Source: Eonycteris spelaea
Lineage: Eukaryota > Chordata > Mammalia > Chiroptera > Pteropodidae
Reading direction: 5' to 3'
Assembly: GCA_003508835.1 (NCBI GenBank)
Contig: PUFA01000539.1
Location: 165,035-229,034 of the forward strand
Length of the DNA stretch: 64,000 nucleotides
Under the pieces are notes generated by a model, which ran no database searches, had not been told where the DNA came from, and was given only the letters and a program-made list of their open reading frames with translations. Positions within the stretch are counted from its first letter, which is position 1. Each line of letters begins with the position of its first letter. This document shows positions 10,380-22,500 of this stretch, piece by piece. Both the position numbers and the translations under genes were made by a program.

Positions 10380-11990
10380 TAATACTGCCAAGGTGTGTTG
10401 ACTGAGGAATTAGTCAAATGAGGCTGAAAGACAGGTAGGAGTCAAGGTTGACCTCTGGTTTCTGGCTCGGGCAGCTGAATTGATGGTAATGCCATTCCCT
10501 GGAGAAAAAGGCACAGAAAGAACAACCATTATATGAAAGAAGGTAACAGATTCAGCTTGCACAGGATTGCGTTTAGGTGGGTAGGGAAGGGGAAGCATTG
10601 GCTGGTTAGTTGGATGTACAGATGTGGAGCTCAATTGTGAGGTCTGGCTGGAGACAAAGGTATGGGTGCCATCACTAAGTGGAAGGCAAACAAGATCAAG
10701 GGAGAGGCTGCAGTAAGAAAGGAGGCCCGGGCAGACACTTCTTGGAGACTTTGGTTTGAAGGATAGCAGAAGGAGTTTGAAATGGGGATGAGGAAGGCAG
10801 GCAGAGAACAAAGGGCAAACCTGCACCCATGGGGCTTAGCAGGCACTGCAGTCTCAGGTACCGGTCATTTGGGCAGAGAGTTTCACTGTGAGACAGACTG
10901 ATAAGTGACCCCGGGATTTAGGAATAAGGAATTTATTAATGACCTCAGTAAGAGGTTTCAGTGGACAGCATGGAAGGCTGCCAGATGTTAATGGGGTGAG
11001 ATGAGGGAATGAGGTCAACTCAAAACGGTTGGCTGTGATAGGGGAGCGAGGCCTAGGCCGGAATAAAAAAAAAAACAACATGCAGACACCAGAGAGATTT
11101 GGTTTTGTCCTGTTTTTAAATAAGAGCCTGTAAATGTTGTTGAGAAGGAGCCAGGACAAAGGGAGGGGCTAAACGTGGCGGATCCTCGACAGAGCAAGGT
11201 TCCTGAGCACACGGAGAAAAGGAAGTAGGAGCCTGAGACAGGAGGACAGGCCTGTAAGAGGAGGGAAAGAGGGTGCAGGTGCAGGAAGCTTTGTACGGCG
11301 GGTGGCAGGAGGTCGAGGGACTTCCTCTTTGTGGTTTCCATTTTCTTTGTGAACGAGCGGAAAAGGTTCTGTTAAAAATAAAGTGGTAGGTCAACATTTC
11401 AGGAAAATGGGTTCTCAGCTTTAGTTTCTGCTGTTCAGAAGTGGGGCTTGGCTGTAGAAGCCAGAATGATTTCCAGACAGAGCTGAGGACCCAGATGAGT
11501 CTGAGATCATAAACCGGTAGGGGACAAACCTGTGGGTAGTTTCTCAGCTCGCCTTACTGACGCACGTGCAGGCGTAGAGGAAGAGGCAGTTGAAGTGAGT
11601 GGAGATGGGTTTTGCCTGGCGGGGGTACGGAGGGACAGCGTGTGAAGGAATTAAGGACTTGTGTGTGCAAGAGAATGGCGAAGCGATGGATGGCAGAGTC
11701 TCAGATGGGTAGAACACCAAGAAGTGAACACCAGAGGGAAGCAAGGTCAGAGGCTGAGAAGAGAAATCAAAAGTCTTGATGAGGTGGAAGGACAGGCATC
11801 GTGGGCGCAAGTGAATGAGGAAGCGAGAGGAGCCGGAGGCGGTGGTTTCGGGGGCAAGTCTGAGATGGAGATTTAAATAGGATGCGCTTCTGAGAGCTGG
11901 CCGGGTCCAGAGTGTGGCTATGGGGGAGGGTGGCTGAGGCGAGGATGCCTGAATGAGGAGGAAAAGGAAGAGTGAGGCAAGGTTCTGGAC
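10380..11990. repeat. Long ancient interspersed repeat, GA-rich on the plus strand
   Basis: The plus strand carries words typical of a widespread old mammalian repeat, such as CAAGGTTGACCTCTGGTTTC, TGGCTCGGGCAGCTGAATTG and ATGGTAATGCCATTCCCTGG. The same kind of sequence occurs at 40480-41010. Long minus-strand open frames (10410-10826, 11015-11341, 11544-11810) are Pro/Ser/Leu-rich. They arise from the purine-rich plus strand rather than from a gene. Confidence 0.5.
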
Positions 11991-12029
11991 CCACTTGAGT
12001 TACCAGAATGAAAGCCCTCCCCTACTTGC

Positions 12030-12245
12030 AGAGGTTTAATGAAGTTGCACAGAATGCGAATCTAGACCCTCTGCTTATCGGAGGTTAAATAGGCAACCCA
12101 TTTAACCTCTTAGACTCCGTTTCCTCATTTATAAGGGAAGTGGAGTATTAACACCTGCCTCGCTGAGTGGTGGGAGGATGAAGCATACACAGTGCACACA
12201 GCACAGTGCTCGACACTTGGTAGCTGCACGATGCATGAGTTTTAC
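12030..12245 (+). repeat. MIR SINE
   Basis: Has the MIR core ACCTCTTAGACTCCGTTTCC, TCATTTATAAGGGAAGTGG and a tail with CACAGCACAGTGCTCGACAC. Confidence 0.75.
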
Positions 12246-12654
12246 CTCCCTTTGAAATGTGGTCCACAGACTTGAGAAAGATGCTCTAGGTTGGTCCGAC
12301 TGGTCAAGAGTGCAGGGGGATCTTAGCTTCCTATATTGTGGAGATAACGTGTTTATGACACAATCTCAGACAGATTGTGCTACCCTTTGAAAGTCTTGCC
12401 TGACATTAGTGGCTCACTTAGAAGTGTGCAATCAACTTCGACCTCCGGAACATTTTAATATAAACTGTAGCAACTGAGTCAGGGTAGCTGATAACAAAAA
12501 ATACCTACAGCATATTTCTGGCCACAAACACATCATCAACCTTTTAACTAAAGACCCCAAACACTCCTAATAGTAAACATTGAAATTAATGTGAGCTATA
12601 CATACAGTTAAGAAAGATGAATAAAAAAAAAAAGAGAGAGAGAATTCTTTTCCA

Positions 12655-12990
12655 ACCCATTTATTCCAGTTCAGGTTCATGGTGGCTGAAGCATCTGGCA
12701 GATCAGTGTGCTGGATGGGCACCCACCCAGGACAGCACACCTTTCCGTCGCAGAGCACACTCACACCCACACCCACACCCACACTCACTCAGACAAGGAC
12801 AATGTAGACACACAGATTCTCTTAATGTGCACATCTTTGGGTGTGGGAGGAAATTGGAATTTCGGGAGAAAACCCACACAGACATGGGGAGAACATGTAA
12901 ACTCCACACAGGCAGCGGACCCAGCCAGCAATCAAGCATTTTTTCTCATCAACGTTATAATAAAACAACATTGAACAAAACTCTATTCAA
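12655..12990 (+). repeat. Ancient LINE-like repeat with (CACACC)n core
   Basis: Order of words: CCAACCCATTTATTCCAG, then CCGTCGCAGAGCACAC, a CACACC/CACCCA simple run (about 12761-12790), TAATGTGCACATCTTTGG, GTGGGAGGAAATTGGAA, GGAGAAAACCCACACAGAC and GGGGAGAACATGTAAACTCC. The same order is known from an old repeat spread over many vertebrates. Open frames crossing it (such as 12617-13006) are not genes. Confidence 0.6.
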
Positions 12991-13059
12991 GGACCTGCTA
13001 TATTGATGGAAGAGCCAGGTGTTCTTAATCCTCTCAGACAGCTGCCTTTGCTTGTAAAG

Positions 13060-13250
13060 CAAACTTTGTGGAATGCTGGAGAGCCCAGGTGTTTGTAATC
13101 ACCTGAGGAACTTAAACAAAAAACCTGATGACTTGGTCCAACCCCAAGACATTACCATTTAATTAGTCTGGGGTGTAGCCTGTCTTTGGAATTTTTAAAG
13201 CTCCCCAGGTGATTCTAATGGGAAACCAAGTTTGAGAACCATTATATAGA
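13060..13250 (+). mobile_element. MER5-type hAT DNA transposon remnant
   Basis: The internal order matches MER5: GGTGTTTGTAATCACCTGAGG, CATTACCATTTAATTAGTC, CTCCCCAGGTGATTCTAATG and a closing AAGTTTGAGAACCATT. MER5 is a short non-autonomous hAT-Charlie element without coding capacity. Confidence 0.75.
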
Positions 13251-13479
13251 AAATAAATAAATAAACATTTTCTCTATTGCTCAGGATATTCTCACTGAAT
13301 ACAGAAATAATAGAATGAGGAATACCTGTTCTTACTGTAAATACAATTTTTCTGACATGAATGGAGGGAAATGCCATCCGAGGAGCAGATTTGGCTGATC
13401 TGGCATTTTTCTGGTGCCTTTAGCATTCTCCATAGAAAAGCAGGACTTCAGGGTATCTGCCCATCCAAATGTCTAGAGC

Positions 13480-13790
13480 AGCACTGTCACGTATAACACA
13501 AAAGTGCTAGCCACATACAACATTTTTAATTTTCTAATGGCCACATTTAAAAAGTAATTAGAAAGAGGTAAAATTAATTTTAATAATACATTTTATTTGG
13601 CCCAATAATCCCAAATATTATCAGTTCAACATACTATCAATATAAAATTTAATAAGATATTTTAAATTTTTTGGAAACTAAGTTCTAAAAATCATGTTTT
13701 GCAGCATATTGCAATTTGACTTAGGACCATTTCAAGTGCTCAGTAGTCACACATGACTAGTGGCTGGCATACTGTAGGACAGTGCTGGTT
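13480..13790 (+). mobile_element. Old non-autonomous DNA transposon (hAT/Tigger-like)
   Basis: Terminal words AGCAGCACTGTCACGTATAA and GGCATACTGTAGGACAGTGC are imperfect inverted repeats of each other (the 'GCACTGTCC' type end). Between them lie CTAATGGCCACATTTAAAAA and TTTCAAGTGCTCAGTAGTCA, known from a common mammalian DNA element. No coding sequence. Confidence 0.65.
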
Positions 13791-14464
13791 TAGACATGAC
13801 GGCATTCATCAGTATTAGATGCCAAATCAGAACACTTTAAGGAGATGACATTATAGCATAAAATATATTTTTCCTTCAGAACATTTAGGTGATATCAGGG
13901 CTCAGGGAATGGAATATTTTCTTTTCCTCTTGTAATCCCAGCTAGCCCTGTCAGGACACAAATACTTAGTAGATGCAGAAAATCGATTCTGACTCCTGCT
14001 GTACTAAATTCTTCAGAATCATCTCCCCATTGGGGTATTCATCTGGAGTTATGTGGGGCACTGAGTTATAAACAGTGCTGTGAAGTACTCACTTTCTATT
14101 TTAACAGAAATAAACATTTAAGATACAACCTATTAAAAGGATGAATTTCAAATAATGAAATTGAAGGCACATCAGTTGATGCCAAATCTTAAACCACTCT
14201 TGCCACTATTGCTTCTGCTCTATGGGAGATCTATTTAAAAAGAGGTTAGTACAGATCCTAAAATCATTCTCTCCACTATGTAACACTGCCTTCTGATATT
14301 TGACTCTTGAAAACTTTTGGGGAGATTGCTGTAGTGGACCAAAGACATTGGGAAGACGAGATGTATAGCTGGAGAATGTCTGTGGAAGTGTCTGAGGAAG
14401 CCTATTCATTCAGCACTCATACCACATGCCAGGCACTATTATCAGCTAAGAGTCGAAAGTTTGA
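13791..14464. other. Intergenic, no gene seen
   Basis: No gene; AT-rich. A small open frame at 14206-14409 is unremarkable. Confidence 0.45.
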
Positions 14465-14730
14465 CAAAGCAAATATTTTCATTCAACAAACACTTATTGA
14501 GCACCTACTATGTGCACAGTACTACAAATTCAATGATGAACATGATAGATATGGTACTTTCCCCTCACTGAGCTCGTGGCCTAGTTTGAGAGACAAATAA
14601 TAAGAAAAACAAGATAATAAATAATATACTCTGATAAAAAATCACGAGGGGTGCTTCCTTGATCTCTGGTGGTTAGGGAATACCTCTCTAAGGAGATGAT
14701 ATTTAAACTGGGGATTAGAAAGGTGGATAT
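14465..14730 (+). repeat. L2 LINE fragment (3' part)
   Basis: Contains TTCATTCAACAAACACTTATTGAGC-type L2 words (CATTCAACAAACACTTATTG, GAGCACCTACTATGTGCACA), then TCACTGAGCTCGTGGCCTAG. This is the familiar 3' third of L2. Confidence 0.75.
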
Positions 14731-14734
14731 ATCA

Positions 14735-15235
14735 CTTTTTGCTATGTAATAAACTATTCCAAATTTTAGAAAATCCTTGTTAACTCATGATTCTGTGGGT
14801 CAGCACTTTGGGCTGGTCTTATGTGGGTGGAACTTCTGGCCTTAATCAGGCTCACCTGGTCTTGCCATGGGGCTCCCTCAGGCATCTGTGGCCCGCTGTA
14901 GCACAGGCTGGGAGCTGGATGGCTGTCACCTTACTGGGGCACCTCAGTTCTCCATGTGATCACTTGTGCTCCAGCAAGCTCTCCCAGGATTGTTCACATG
15001 GCAGCAGGGTTCCAAGAGAAGCATGAGAGTAAGCTTAATACACCAGCATTTTGCATGCCTCTGTTTTTGCCGTATTTGCCAATACCTCATTGGACAAAGT
15101 AAGTCACTTGTCCAAATCAAATTCAATAGATATAGAGAAATAGATATTACATCTTACGGCAGAGCTTACAATGTCACATCATAAGAACATGGTTGCAGAT
15201 AATGGAAATATCATGCATTCAGTTTACCACAGGTG
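14735..15235 (+). repeat. Ancient interspersed repeat, copy 3 (same family as 8975-9575)
   Basis: Starts with TTTTTGCTATGTAATAAAC, contains GGTCAGCACTTTGGGCTGG and CAGGCTCACCTGGTC, and ends with AGTTTACCAC. It is more diverged than the copy at 8975. Confidence 0.55.
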
Positions 15236-15719
15236 GATAGAAGATTAACACAAGAAAAGATTGAAGAGGCAGGGAAGATAGGAAAAGGGATGGGGGTGAA
15301 AATCTGTTCTTAGTATGTTAACATTGGGTTGCTCATGGGAAAGGAGGGGAGGGGTTATTGGTCACCCTGGAGTCCAATCATCTGGAGTCCAATCCGATCA
15401 AATCTACGAAATTGTTGTGCTTCAGAATTCACCAAGAACTGGAGGACTAGATTAGAAAAGAGCAATTAATGTCTCCAAAGAAAATCAGTGGTAGAGACAG
15501 CATTCATATTAAATTCACTGAAGAGAAAAATAAAGGTTAAATATTGGTGTCCAAATAAAATAGTACACAACTTAAAGTTATGAAGATGTTGAAGGATATT
15601 TGGAATATAGTTAATAAATATTTTCTGTGCCTCCTAAAATCAATATGTATTGAGGATCTGATATGTGGGAGTCTCTGCTATGCCTGGAGAGAGAGAATGG
15701 AGGAAGAAGGAAGATATAT

Positions 15720-15930
15720 ATGAGTAGTTAAGAGCACAGACATTAATGTCAAGCTGTCCTTGGTTTGACTTCCAGTATTCTGTGTAACCTTGAGTAAGTT
15801 ACTGACTTTTATTCAAGTTAAAATATAAAATGTAAGTAATATCACATTTTTGGTTTCTTACAGAAATGACATAAACAAAACACCTAAAATATTGTCTGGT
15901 ATATAAGAGACCCCCAAATAAATGTTTATT
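15720..15930 (+). repeat. MIR SINE
   Basis: Order of words TTAAGAGCACAGACATTAAT, GTAACCTTGAGTAAGTTACT and TATAAGAGACCCCCAAATAA corresponds to MIR from its head to its tail. Confidence 0.7.
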
Positions 15931-17959
15931 CTTGTTATTAATGTATTCTACTTATAAAGAACTAGTTTGGGTGACAAGACCTTCAATAGCAAATCTAGAG
16001 TTGAAAAGTAGTTTAATAAGAGGAGAGATGGTGTATAGTGTAGACTAAATTTTCTGGGAGTCAGAGAAAGAATAAAGCTCAGGCTTCACTGTCCATGAAA
16101 GGTTTTCCAAATGTGTGATTTTTCATAGCTATTTTTTTTTTCTGCACTATGGACTTCTCTTTCTCTAGTTCCTGCCATCTCTGAAGTTAGACAGTTCCCT
16201 TGAATGGTGATCTGCAGCAACCCAGATCACACACATTAATTACTGCTCTGCAAAGTTCTCTTTTGCTTTGATCCACTAGCAAAGGATGTCGATTTTTGAA
16301 GTGTTCATTAATGCAGCACATATATGATCATGCCTTCTTTATGGCTCTACTTATATTGGGGTAAGTTGACTTGGACGTGGTGGGAAATAATAGGGGGCAT
16401 GCAAAATTATCTTTACAACCCACCTGAAATTAGCAAAGTGGTGGGGGACCTTTTCACAGTCCACCAATGTGGTCTATGGGTTTACTAGCTCATAGACCTG
16501 GAATGAGTGTATGGAGGCACTCAAATTGATGCCAATTTCATATACCAATTAATCATGAAATCAGGATGACTGGAAAAATGAGAGTATGATGAGGGACTGG
16601 AGGAAAGAGAGAACAGGACCTCTCTTCCTTTCTTGTAAATGGGATTAATATTAGCCATGTAACGTTTATGTGGCTCATGTCACTGAAGTTTCAGAGGGTA
16701 GGGAACTGCTCAAATAAACCGATGCCCACAACAAGTAGCATGAGTCCTCAGGGTAGAACTACAGCATAATCCCCCCAGGTTGGTAAATATTTGTAGTTGC
16801 ATGAAGCAATTATACTCTTTTTAACTTCAAGTAACATAGATGTTCAATAAATCAAAGTGAGTGAAATTACTTAGATAGGTTTATGTTTGCTCTGATTTAT
16901 GTTGACGTTAATTCAATAAACAACCAATGAGCACCTGCTATAACCTGGGCCTTTTCCTGGGCCCCAGGTAGCTCATAGATTCCTTGAGATAGCCCCCAGG
17001 TTTGGAGGCTACACAACTAGCAATTCATCTGCTGATAGGAAACACACCGAGACCTCTGCCACTATAGCTTGAGGTTCCACCATCAAACAAGGCCAATCTG
17101 AAACCCTCCTCCTCCCTTATGGTGCCCTTTCCTAATCGGCCTTCCTTGGCTGCATCTGATTGATAGGATCATGGGATACTTTAGCTGCAAGGGAAACTGT
17201 GAAGGTGAGTTCCAGTTTCTGTCTCAAAGAGGTGGGAAATTACCAACATACAGAAATAGTGTTTAAAAAGTATCAAGTGGCCACAAAGACAGATAGATAG
17301 CCACTTTAGAGGGTTCTTTGTTTTTAATTTTCAATAGTGAGATGTGATTAGCCTCACCGAAGAATGAGAATTTCAGCTGAAAATATCTCTGTTAAATATA
17401 CAGCCATTTGTTTTACCTCACCTGCTTTTACTTACTGAGCAACTGTCACTGACAATCATTGTAAGCCAGTTAAAAAAAAAATTCTGACAAAAAATATTCA
17501 TACTTTCCCCAAAATTGAAAAGGAAGGGAAATATAAAAATTCAGTATGCATGCAAATACATTAATATCCACTTACTACCCTGGATGAAACCAAGCAAATA
17601 AGGAAAAGCTAAAAGAAATTCTTCAGAGGAAAGGCTGATGCTGTTTTGTTCTGTGGTCTTTTGGATCTTGCTATACTGTAGTTTTTAAGACTGTGTAGCC
17701 ACTGAGGCTGAGGATTGCTCTGGTTCCTGCTTTCCTCACATTCTTGGGTATTTGAAATGTTCTCATAGAAAAGTGTGGTCATCTACGAGATGTTAGAGTT
17801 TGGTTTGATTTGAGGGTAGGATGAATTTTCCTGCTGGCAAAAGCCATCTAAACATTAAAGAAGAAGGGTAGAAGGCTGATAAGCTCCTCTGTTTGATAAT
17901 CCATGAAGACTGTGTTTATAAATGTGATTTGGAGGGCCTTCATCTAAGACCTTGTTTAG
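15931..17959. other. Intergenic, no gene seen
   Basis: About 2 kb without a credible coding region, RNA gene or clear repeat. A short L2-like word cluster lies near 16910-16990 (AATAAACAACCAATGAGCACC). Confidence 0.45.
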
Positions 17960-19020
17960 TGATTTTACGTATTTTGACCTTTTAACTGAGGTAGAATATA
18001 CATACAGAAAAAAGGCATATACTGTAGAGCTCGTTGAATTTTTATAAATTTGAAATATCCATGGGACTAGTACCCAGATCAAGATTAAAAACATTATGAC
18101 ATTACATTAAAAACATTCAGGCTGGCTTTATGGGTGTTGACCCATGTAATTGTACAGGGCCCCATACTTACTTAGGAGGTCTTGCACTTGGTTTGATGCT
18201 CTGCTGTAGCTATCTTGAAATTCTTCATAATTCTTAACAAGGGGGCCTACATTTTCCCTTTGCACCAGGCCCTGTAAATTATGTAGCTGGTCCTGATTAC
18301 CAGGACCCCAGGGCTCCCCTTCGTGCCTTTTACTAGTCACTATCTGTCCCTGCAATTGTTCTCAATGTCCTGTTTTTCTATTTTATGTCAATGAAACACA
18401 GTGTGTACTCTTTTATGACTGGCTTCATTCCTAAATATTATGTTTTTCAAATTTTTTCACATATTGTTGCATGCAGTTGTTGGTCATTTATTCTCATTGC
18501 CATATCATGTTGCATTGTGTGAATGGACAACAATTTGTTTATCCATTCTACTGTTGATGGGCATTTTGGTGGTTTCCAGTCTAGGGGTATTTTCTGTAGA
18601 GCTCCTGTTCTTGTACATGTTATTGTTTGCAGTTTACACCAGAAAAATTTAATATTAGGTATAGCACTTACAAATATCTTTATGTTTGGTCTTATGTTGT
18701 CAGTTTTGGTATAAGTATCCACATTTAAATTAGAGAAATAATGATTTGCTTAAAATACTAAGATATGCAGTATACTTTGGACACAGTTTGAGATATAATG
18801 TACATTCCAAGCAAATATCGGTGCGTTAGAACCATGGTAGACATGAAAATTGCCAGTTTTCTACTCCTGTTGTTTAGTTTTTGCTTTGCACACATTTTGA
18901 TGAAAATACATGTGCATTTCTGTTAGACATATACCTAAGAATGGAATTGCTGGGTCATAAGATATGTAGATACTGCAAAGCTGCCTTCCAAACTGGAAAT
19001 TAAAAAGTGTACTCCCAGCA
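17960..19020 (-). mobile_element. Old L1 3' region, antisense, interrupted at 18120-18400
   Basis: Words read as the reverse of L1 ORF2 end and 3'UTR: ACTGAGGTAGAATATACATA at the left, then TTTATCCATTCTACTGTTGATGGGCA-type sequence near 18537-18562 and TATACCTAAGAATGGAATTGC at 18930-18950. The block 18120-18400 (GCCCCATACTTACTTAGG, GAAATTCTTCATAATTCTT) does not belong to L1. It looks like another old repeat inserted within, or a separate fragment. Confidence 0.65.
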
Positions 19021-19429
19021 GCAGCCTTTGAAGTTCATCTCTCAGCTCAACCTTGTTTCAAGTCCTATACTATGATGACGTCTGCTGGTTGTTACTGTGA
19101 CCCCGTCTCACCAAAGTAGTTAAATGTAGAAAATACAGTTCTTTTTAAGATGTGAGGATTTTACCTTCTCCACCCTAGATTCAATTGAATTCATTCATTT
19201 TATGTTTTATGACATACATCTGGGGGGAAAATTCAAGTGAGGAATAAATAAATATTAAAGATACACAGAACTTTCTACAACAGAGCAGCTATAGCATCAA
19301 ATCCCTCCCCTCCTGGATCTTACTATCTGGCCATCAGACAAATATACACGTTCTATTTAAAAGTAAGACCACTATTAAGATAGGTCCATATAGTATTAGT
19401 AGAAGTAGTAGACTCAAACTGGGCTGCTG

Positions 19430-19625
19430 CAGTTTGGAGTCTGACTCCATATTTAATAACTTAATGATGTGGAGCAAGTTTTTGTCTGGATCAAGTTTTT
19501 AAACTACTTTGTGCCTCAGTTTCTTCATACATAAATGGGGATAATAACAGAAGTCCTCATAATGGTTTTATGAAGAGTAAATGAGTGTAAATACACCTAG
19601 CATTAGTGACTGACACAGAAATGCT
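19430..19625 (+). repeat. MIR SINE
   Basis: MIR order: GTCTGACTCCATATTTAATA, TGTGCCTCAGTTTCTTCATA, AAATGGGGATAATAACAGAA, then a degenerate tail. Confidence 0.75.
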
Positions 19626-19849
19626 ATTTGAAGTTGTTGCCATTATCGTTATTTTTTAGAGAAGTCCAGAGTTTGGAGTAGAAGGTAGTAAAAAGGACTA
19701 ATGGTTGTATTTGAATGTCTGAGTCAGATAGTCTTTGATTAAAAAGAGAGAGAAAGACAATTTCCTTGACCAAGTAACACATATGAAACTTACTAATTGC
19801 AAGCATGAGTAAAGGAGTGAGATTCTGGGCCCCTTCTTAGTTCTATATC

Positions 19850-20410
19850 TCTTTCAATTATCTATTCATTGCTGTTTGATAAATCATCCTAAAACTTAAT
19901 AGATGAAAACAATAATTCATTATAGTCCCTCATGGTTCTATATGTTGACTCTGCTTAGCTGGATGTGTCTCACTTGGAGCCTCTCATGTGGTTGGAATCA
20001 GATGCCAGATAAGGCTAGAATTTTCAGAAGGCTCTATTAGGAGGTCTGTTCAAGACAATGTACTCGCAAAGCTGGCAGTTAGTGCTTAATTGTTGACAGG
20101 AAGTGTTAACTAGGGTAAGTCAAGCATTAACTTAATTAGAGCATCTATGAGTCCTCCATGTGGCTTGAGCTTCTAATGACATGGTGATGGGGTCCTGAGA
20201 GAAGGGTTTCCCCAAAGCAAGCATTCTAAGAGGCCCGGGAGGAAGCTGCAAGGCTTGAGACCTAGCTACAGGTCTTAAGTTCAAGAATGCCATTTCTACC
20301 ACATTTCACTGGTCACACAAAGCCAACTTAGATTTAGTGGGGAATGTGATTACAATGCCAGGAGATGAGGATCACTGGGGCCATCTTGTAGAATGGCTAT
20401 CATTACCAGT
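19850..20410 (+). repeat. Ancient interspersed repeat, copy 4 (same family as 8975-9575)
   Basis: Has TGTTTGATAAATCATCC, AAACTTAATAGATGAAAACA and the closing words GATCACTGGGGCCATCTTGT and AGAATGGCTATCA. This is the most complete 3' end among the four copies. Confidence 0.6.
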
Positions 20411-20560
20411 AATTCACACGCTAGAGTTGAAGTCAGAGTCACAAGCTGTAACTCAGACCCTATAACTAGCTAATCATGGAACTCAACTTTCTCATTTGTA
20501 AATTGAAGGGACTAGACTAGATGACTGCTAATATCCTGTGACTCTATGTTTCTCTGTGGT
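20411..20560 (+). repeat. MIR-like fragment
   Basis: Contains AACTCAACTTTCTCATTTGT and GGACTAGACTAGATGACTGC, as in the 3' half of MIR. Confidence 0.6.
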
Positions 20561-21389
20561 TTAGTCACTGAGTATCTTTTTATCTTGACACCACTTTGTT
20601 TTTTGTACATTTAACGACACTCACCATCTAACAAGGATATTATTTATATTCATCAGCTGCTGTTCATAAATGTCTATGAAATTTTGTAGAAGCAATTAAC
20701 AGTAGGAATAAAAAAATGTTCTTAATGGAAAACTTCAAGCTACCTAATTTTGGTATGCAGCCCTATTGTCTTATCTTACTAAAATAAATATTGTATCAGA
20801 TAAATGATAGGTAAATTGGCAGATGACCCTTAAATTTTTATTATCAGAATTTAGTTTTAAACTCCAGTGTGCATGCCTATATCATCAATTCTTAGAACGT
20901 TAGAGGTTTGCTGTTTATGTTTTAAATTTAAACAAAATCAATACTTATGAGAAACATAAGAACTAGGAATACTTTAACATACTGCACACAGCATAGAACA
21001 TAACATTAAGCAGCTGTCTCCAAAAAATACCGTTTTTGCAGAAAGTAATATTTTCACAATTTAACAATGAATTCATTATAGGAAGTAGGACACTCCTGGA
21101 ATTCTCACTTGCTTCTCTTTTTTCCACCGGCTCAGATACCCACCTTTTCACCTTGAGGTTTGATTCAGTTCTTTCAATGTATGAGGCAGCCTATGGATCT
21201 TCTGTAACCAAAGAGATCACATTATGTTTGTTTCTTGCAGTTTTATGGACAGAAAACTATGGGAGTTCCTTCGAGGTCCAGTTGTGACATTTGTCAGTTT
21301 TGTTTTTTGGGTTTTTGTTTGTTTGTTTGTCCTTCTTGATGTCACAGCCCCAGAGCTGGGAACAATAAAAAGTTGGGTTATTTTCCAGA
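20561..21389. other. AT-rich intergenic, no gene seen
   Basis: No gene or named repeat. The open frame at 21036-21287 and its neighbour show no domain. A short GTTT run lies near 21310-21330. Confidence 0.45.
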
Positions 21390-21845
21390 ATGCTTATCTT
21401 AGACCATACTCAGCTATAAGAAGAGATGAAATATTACCATTTGTGACAACATGGATGGACCTAAGATAATCATGCTAGGCAAAATAAACCAGACAGAAAA
21501 AGGTGAAAATCACATATCACTTATATGTGGGATATAAACCTAAAAGCAACAAATGAGCAGGACAAACAGAGGCTCTTGGACATGGACTATAGACTAGTGG
21601 TTACTAGTGAGGTAGGGGAGGAGGGGGGGAGGTAGATGGAGTAAAAGGGGTCAAATATAGGCGGAAAGGGGGAGAGTGGTCGGTAAAGGGGATCAAATAT
21701 ATGGTAGCAGAAGGAAACTGGACTTTGGATGGTAAACACACAATAGAATATACAATTGTCAAGTGATAATGTACACCTGAAAATTATATAATCATATTAA
21801 CCAATGTTACCTCAATAAACTTAATTTATAAAGAAAAAAAAAGAA
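21390..21845 (+). mobile_element. 5'-truncated L1 (3' end with A-rich tail)
   Basis: Begins within the ORF2 terminal region (CATACTCAGCTATAAGAAGA, TTGTGACAACATGGATGGAC), then 3'UTR words (GGTAGCAGAAGGAAACTGGA, CCTGAAAATTATATAATC, CAATGTTACCTCAATAAACT). It ends in an interrupted A tail at about 21831-21845. The 3'UTR is of a type I associate with bat or other laurasiatherian L1. Confidence 0.8.
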
Positions 21846-22389
21846 ACATACATGTTCATTTACCTCAAAAAATGCAACACTTGACTACCAAAATATACTA
21901 ACTCCAGACAAAATCTCATCTTTGGAGAGAAGGTTGGATGACTTATCCGACCCACACCCAAAATCAAAAGAAGTAATTTCATCCTCATTTCATCCTCAGG
22001 TTATTTAGAGTAAGCTGAGCCATTTGAAATGTTTAAAACCCCACAGGCATATTCTATCATCCATTAGTTCAGTTTTTATGATCAAGAAAATTTAAATGCA
22101 ATGCTATTGGTTTGAGAAGAGTAACTGTAAAATGAAATTTACCTGTGGCAGTGAATCTCAAGAATTTAATGTCTAATATTTCATTGTGTTTGAGCAAAAT
22201 CATCTAATTTGATTCAAAATTCCATTCATAGTGAAAGAACATTATTAACAATAAATAAAAACAGTAGTTTAAATTTCAAAGGGACTCTTTTACATGTAAT
22301 TCTTGTGTTTAAATGGCCTCATTTTCACAGAAACAACAGAGGATGAAAAATGAGCATTTAACTTGAAAGTCTAACTGAATTTGGCTTTA
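21846..22389. other. AT-rich intergenic, no gene seen
   Basis: No gene and no clear repeat. Confidence 0.45.
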
Positions 22390-22500
22390 AACACTGTCAC
22401 ACTCTGGCTGAGTGATTCTAGGAAAGTTTATCTCACTGAGTCTTTGTTTTGCCACATGTAAACAAAGAATATTGGACTAGTATCACAGTCAGGACATGAG
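22390..22500 (+). repeat. MIR-like fragment
   Basis: Contains TCTGGCTGAGTGATTCTAGG and TTTTGCCACATGTAAACAAA, a MIR core with a decayed tail. Confidence 0.5.

Noticed and set aside
10410..11810. Several minus-strand frames of 70-138 codons as an exon cluster
   Set aside because: They lie in a long ancient repeat, are Pro/Ser/Leu-rich and show no splice-site pattern linking them.
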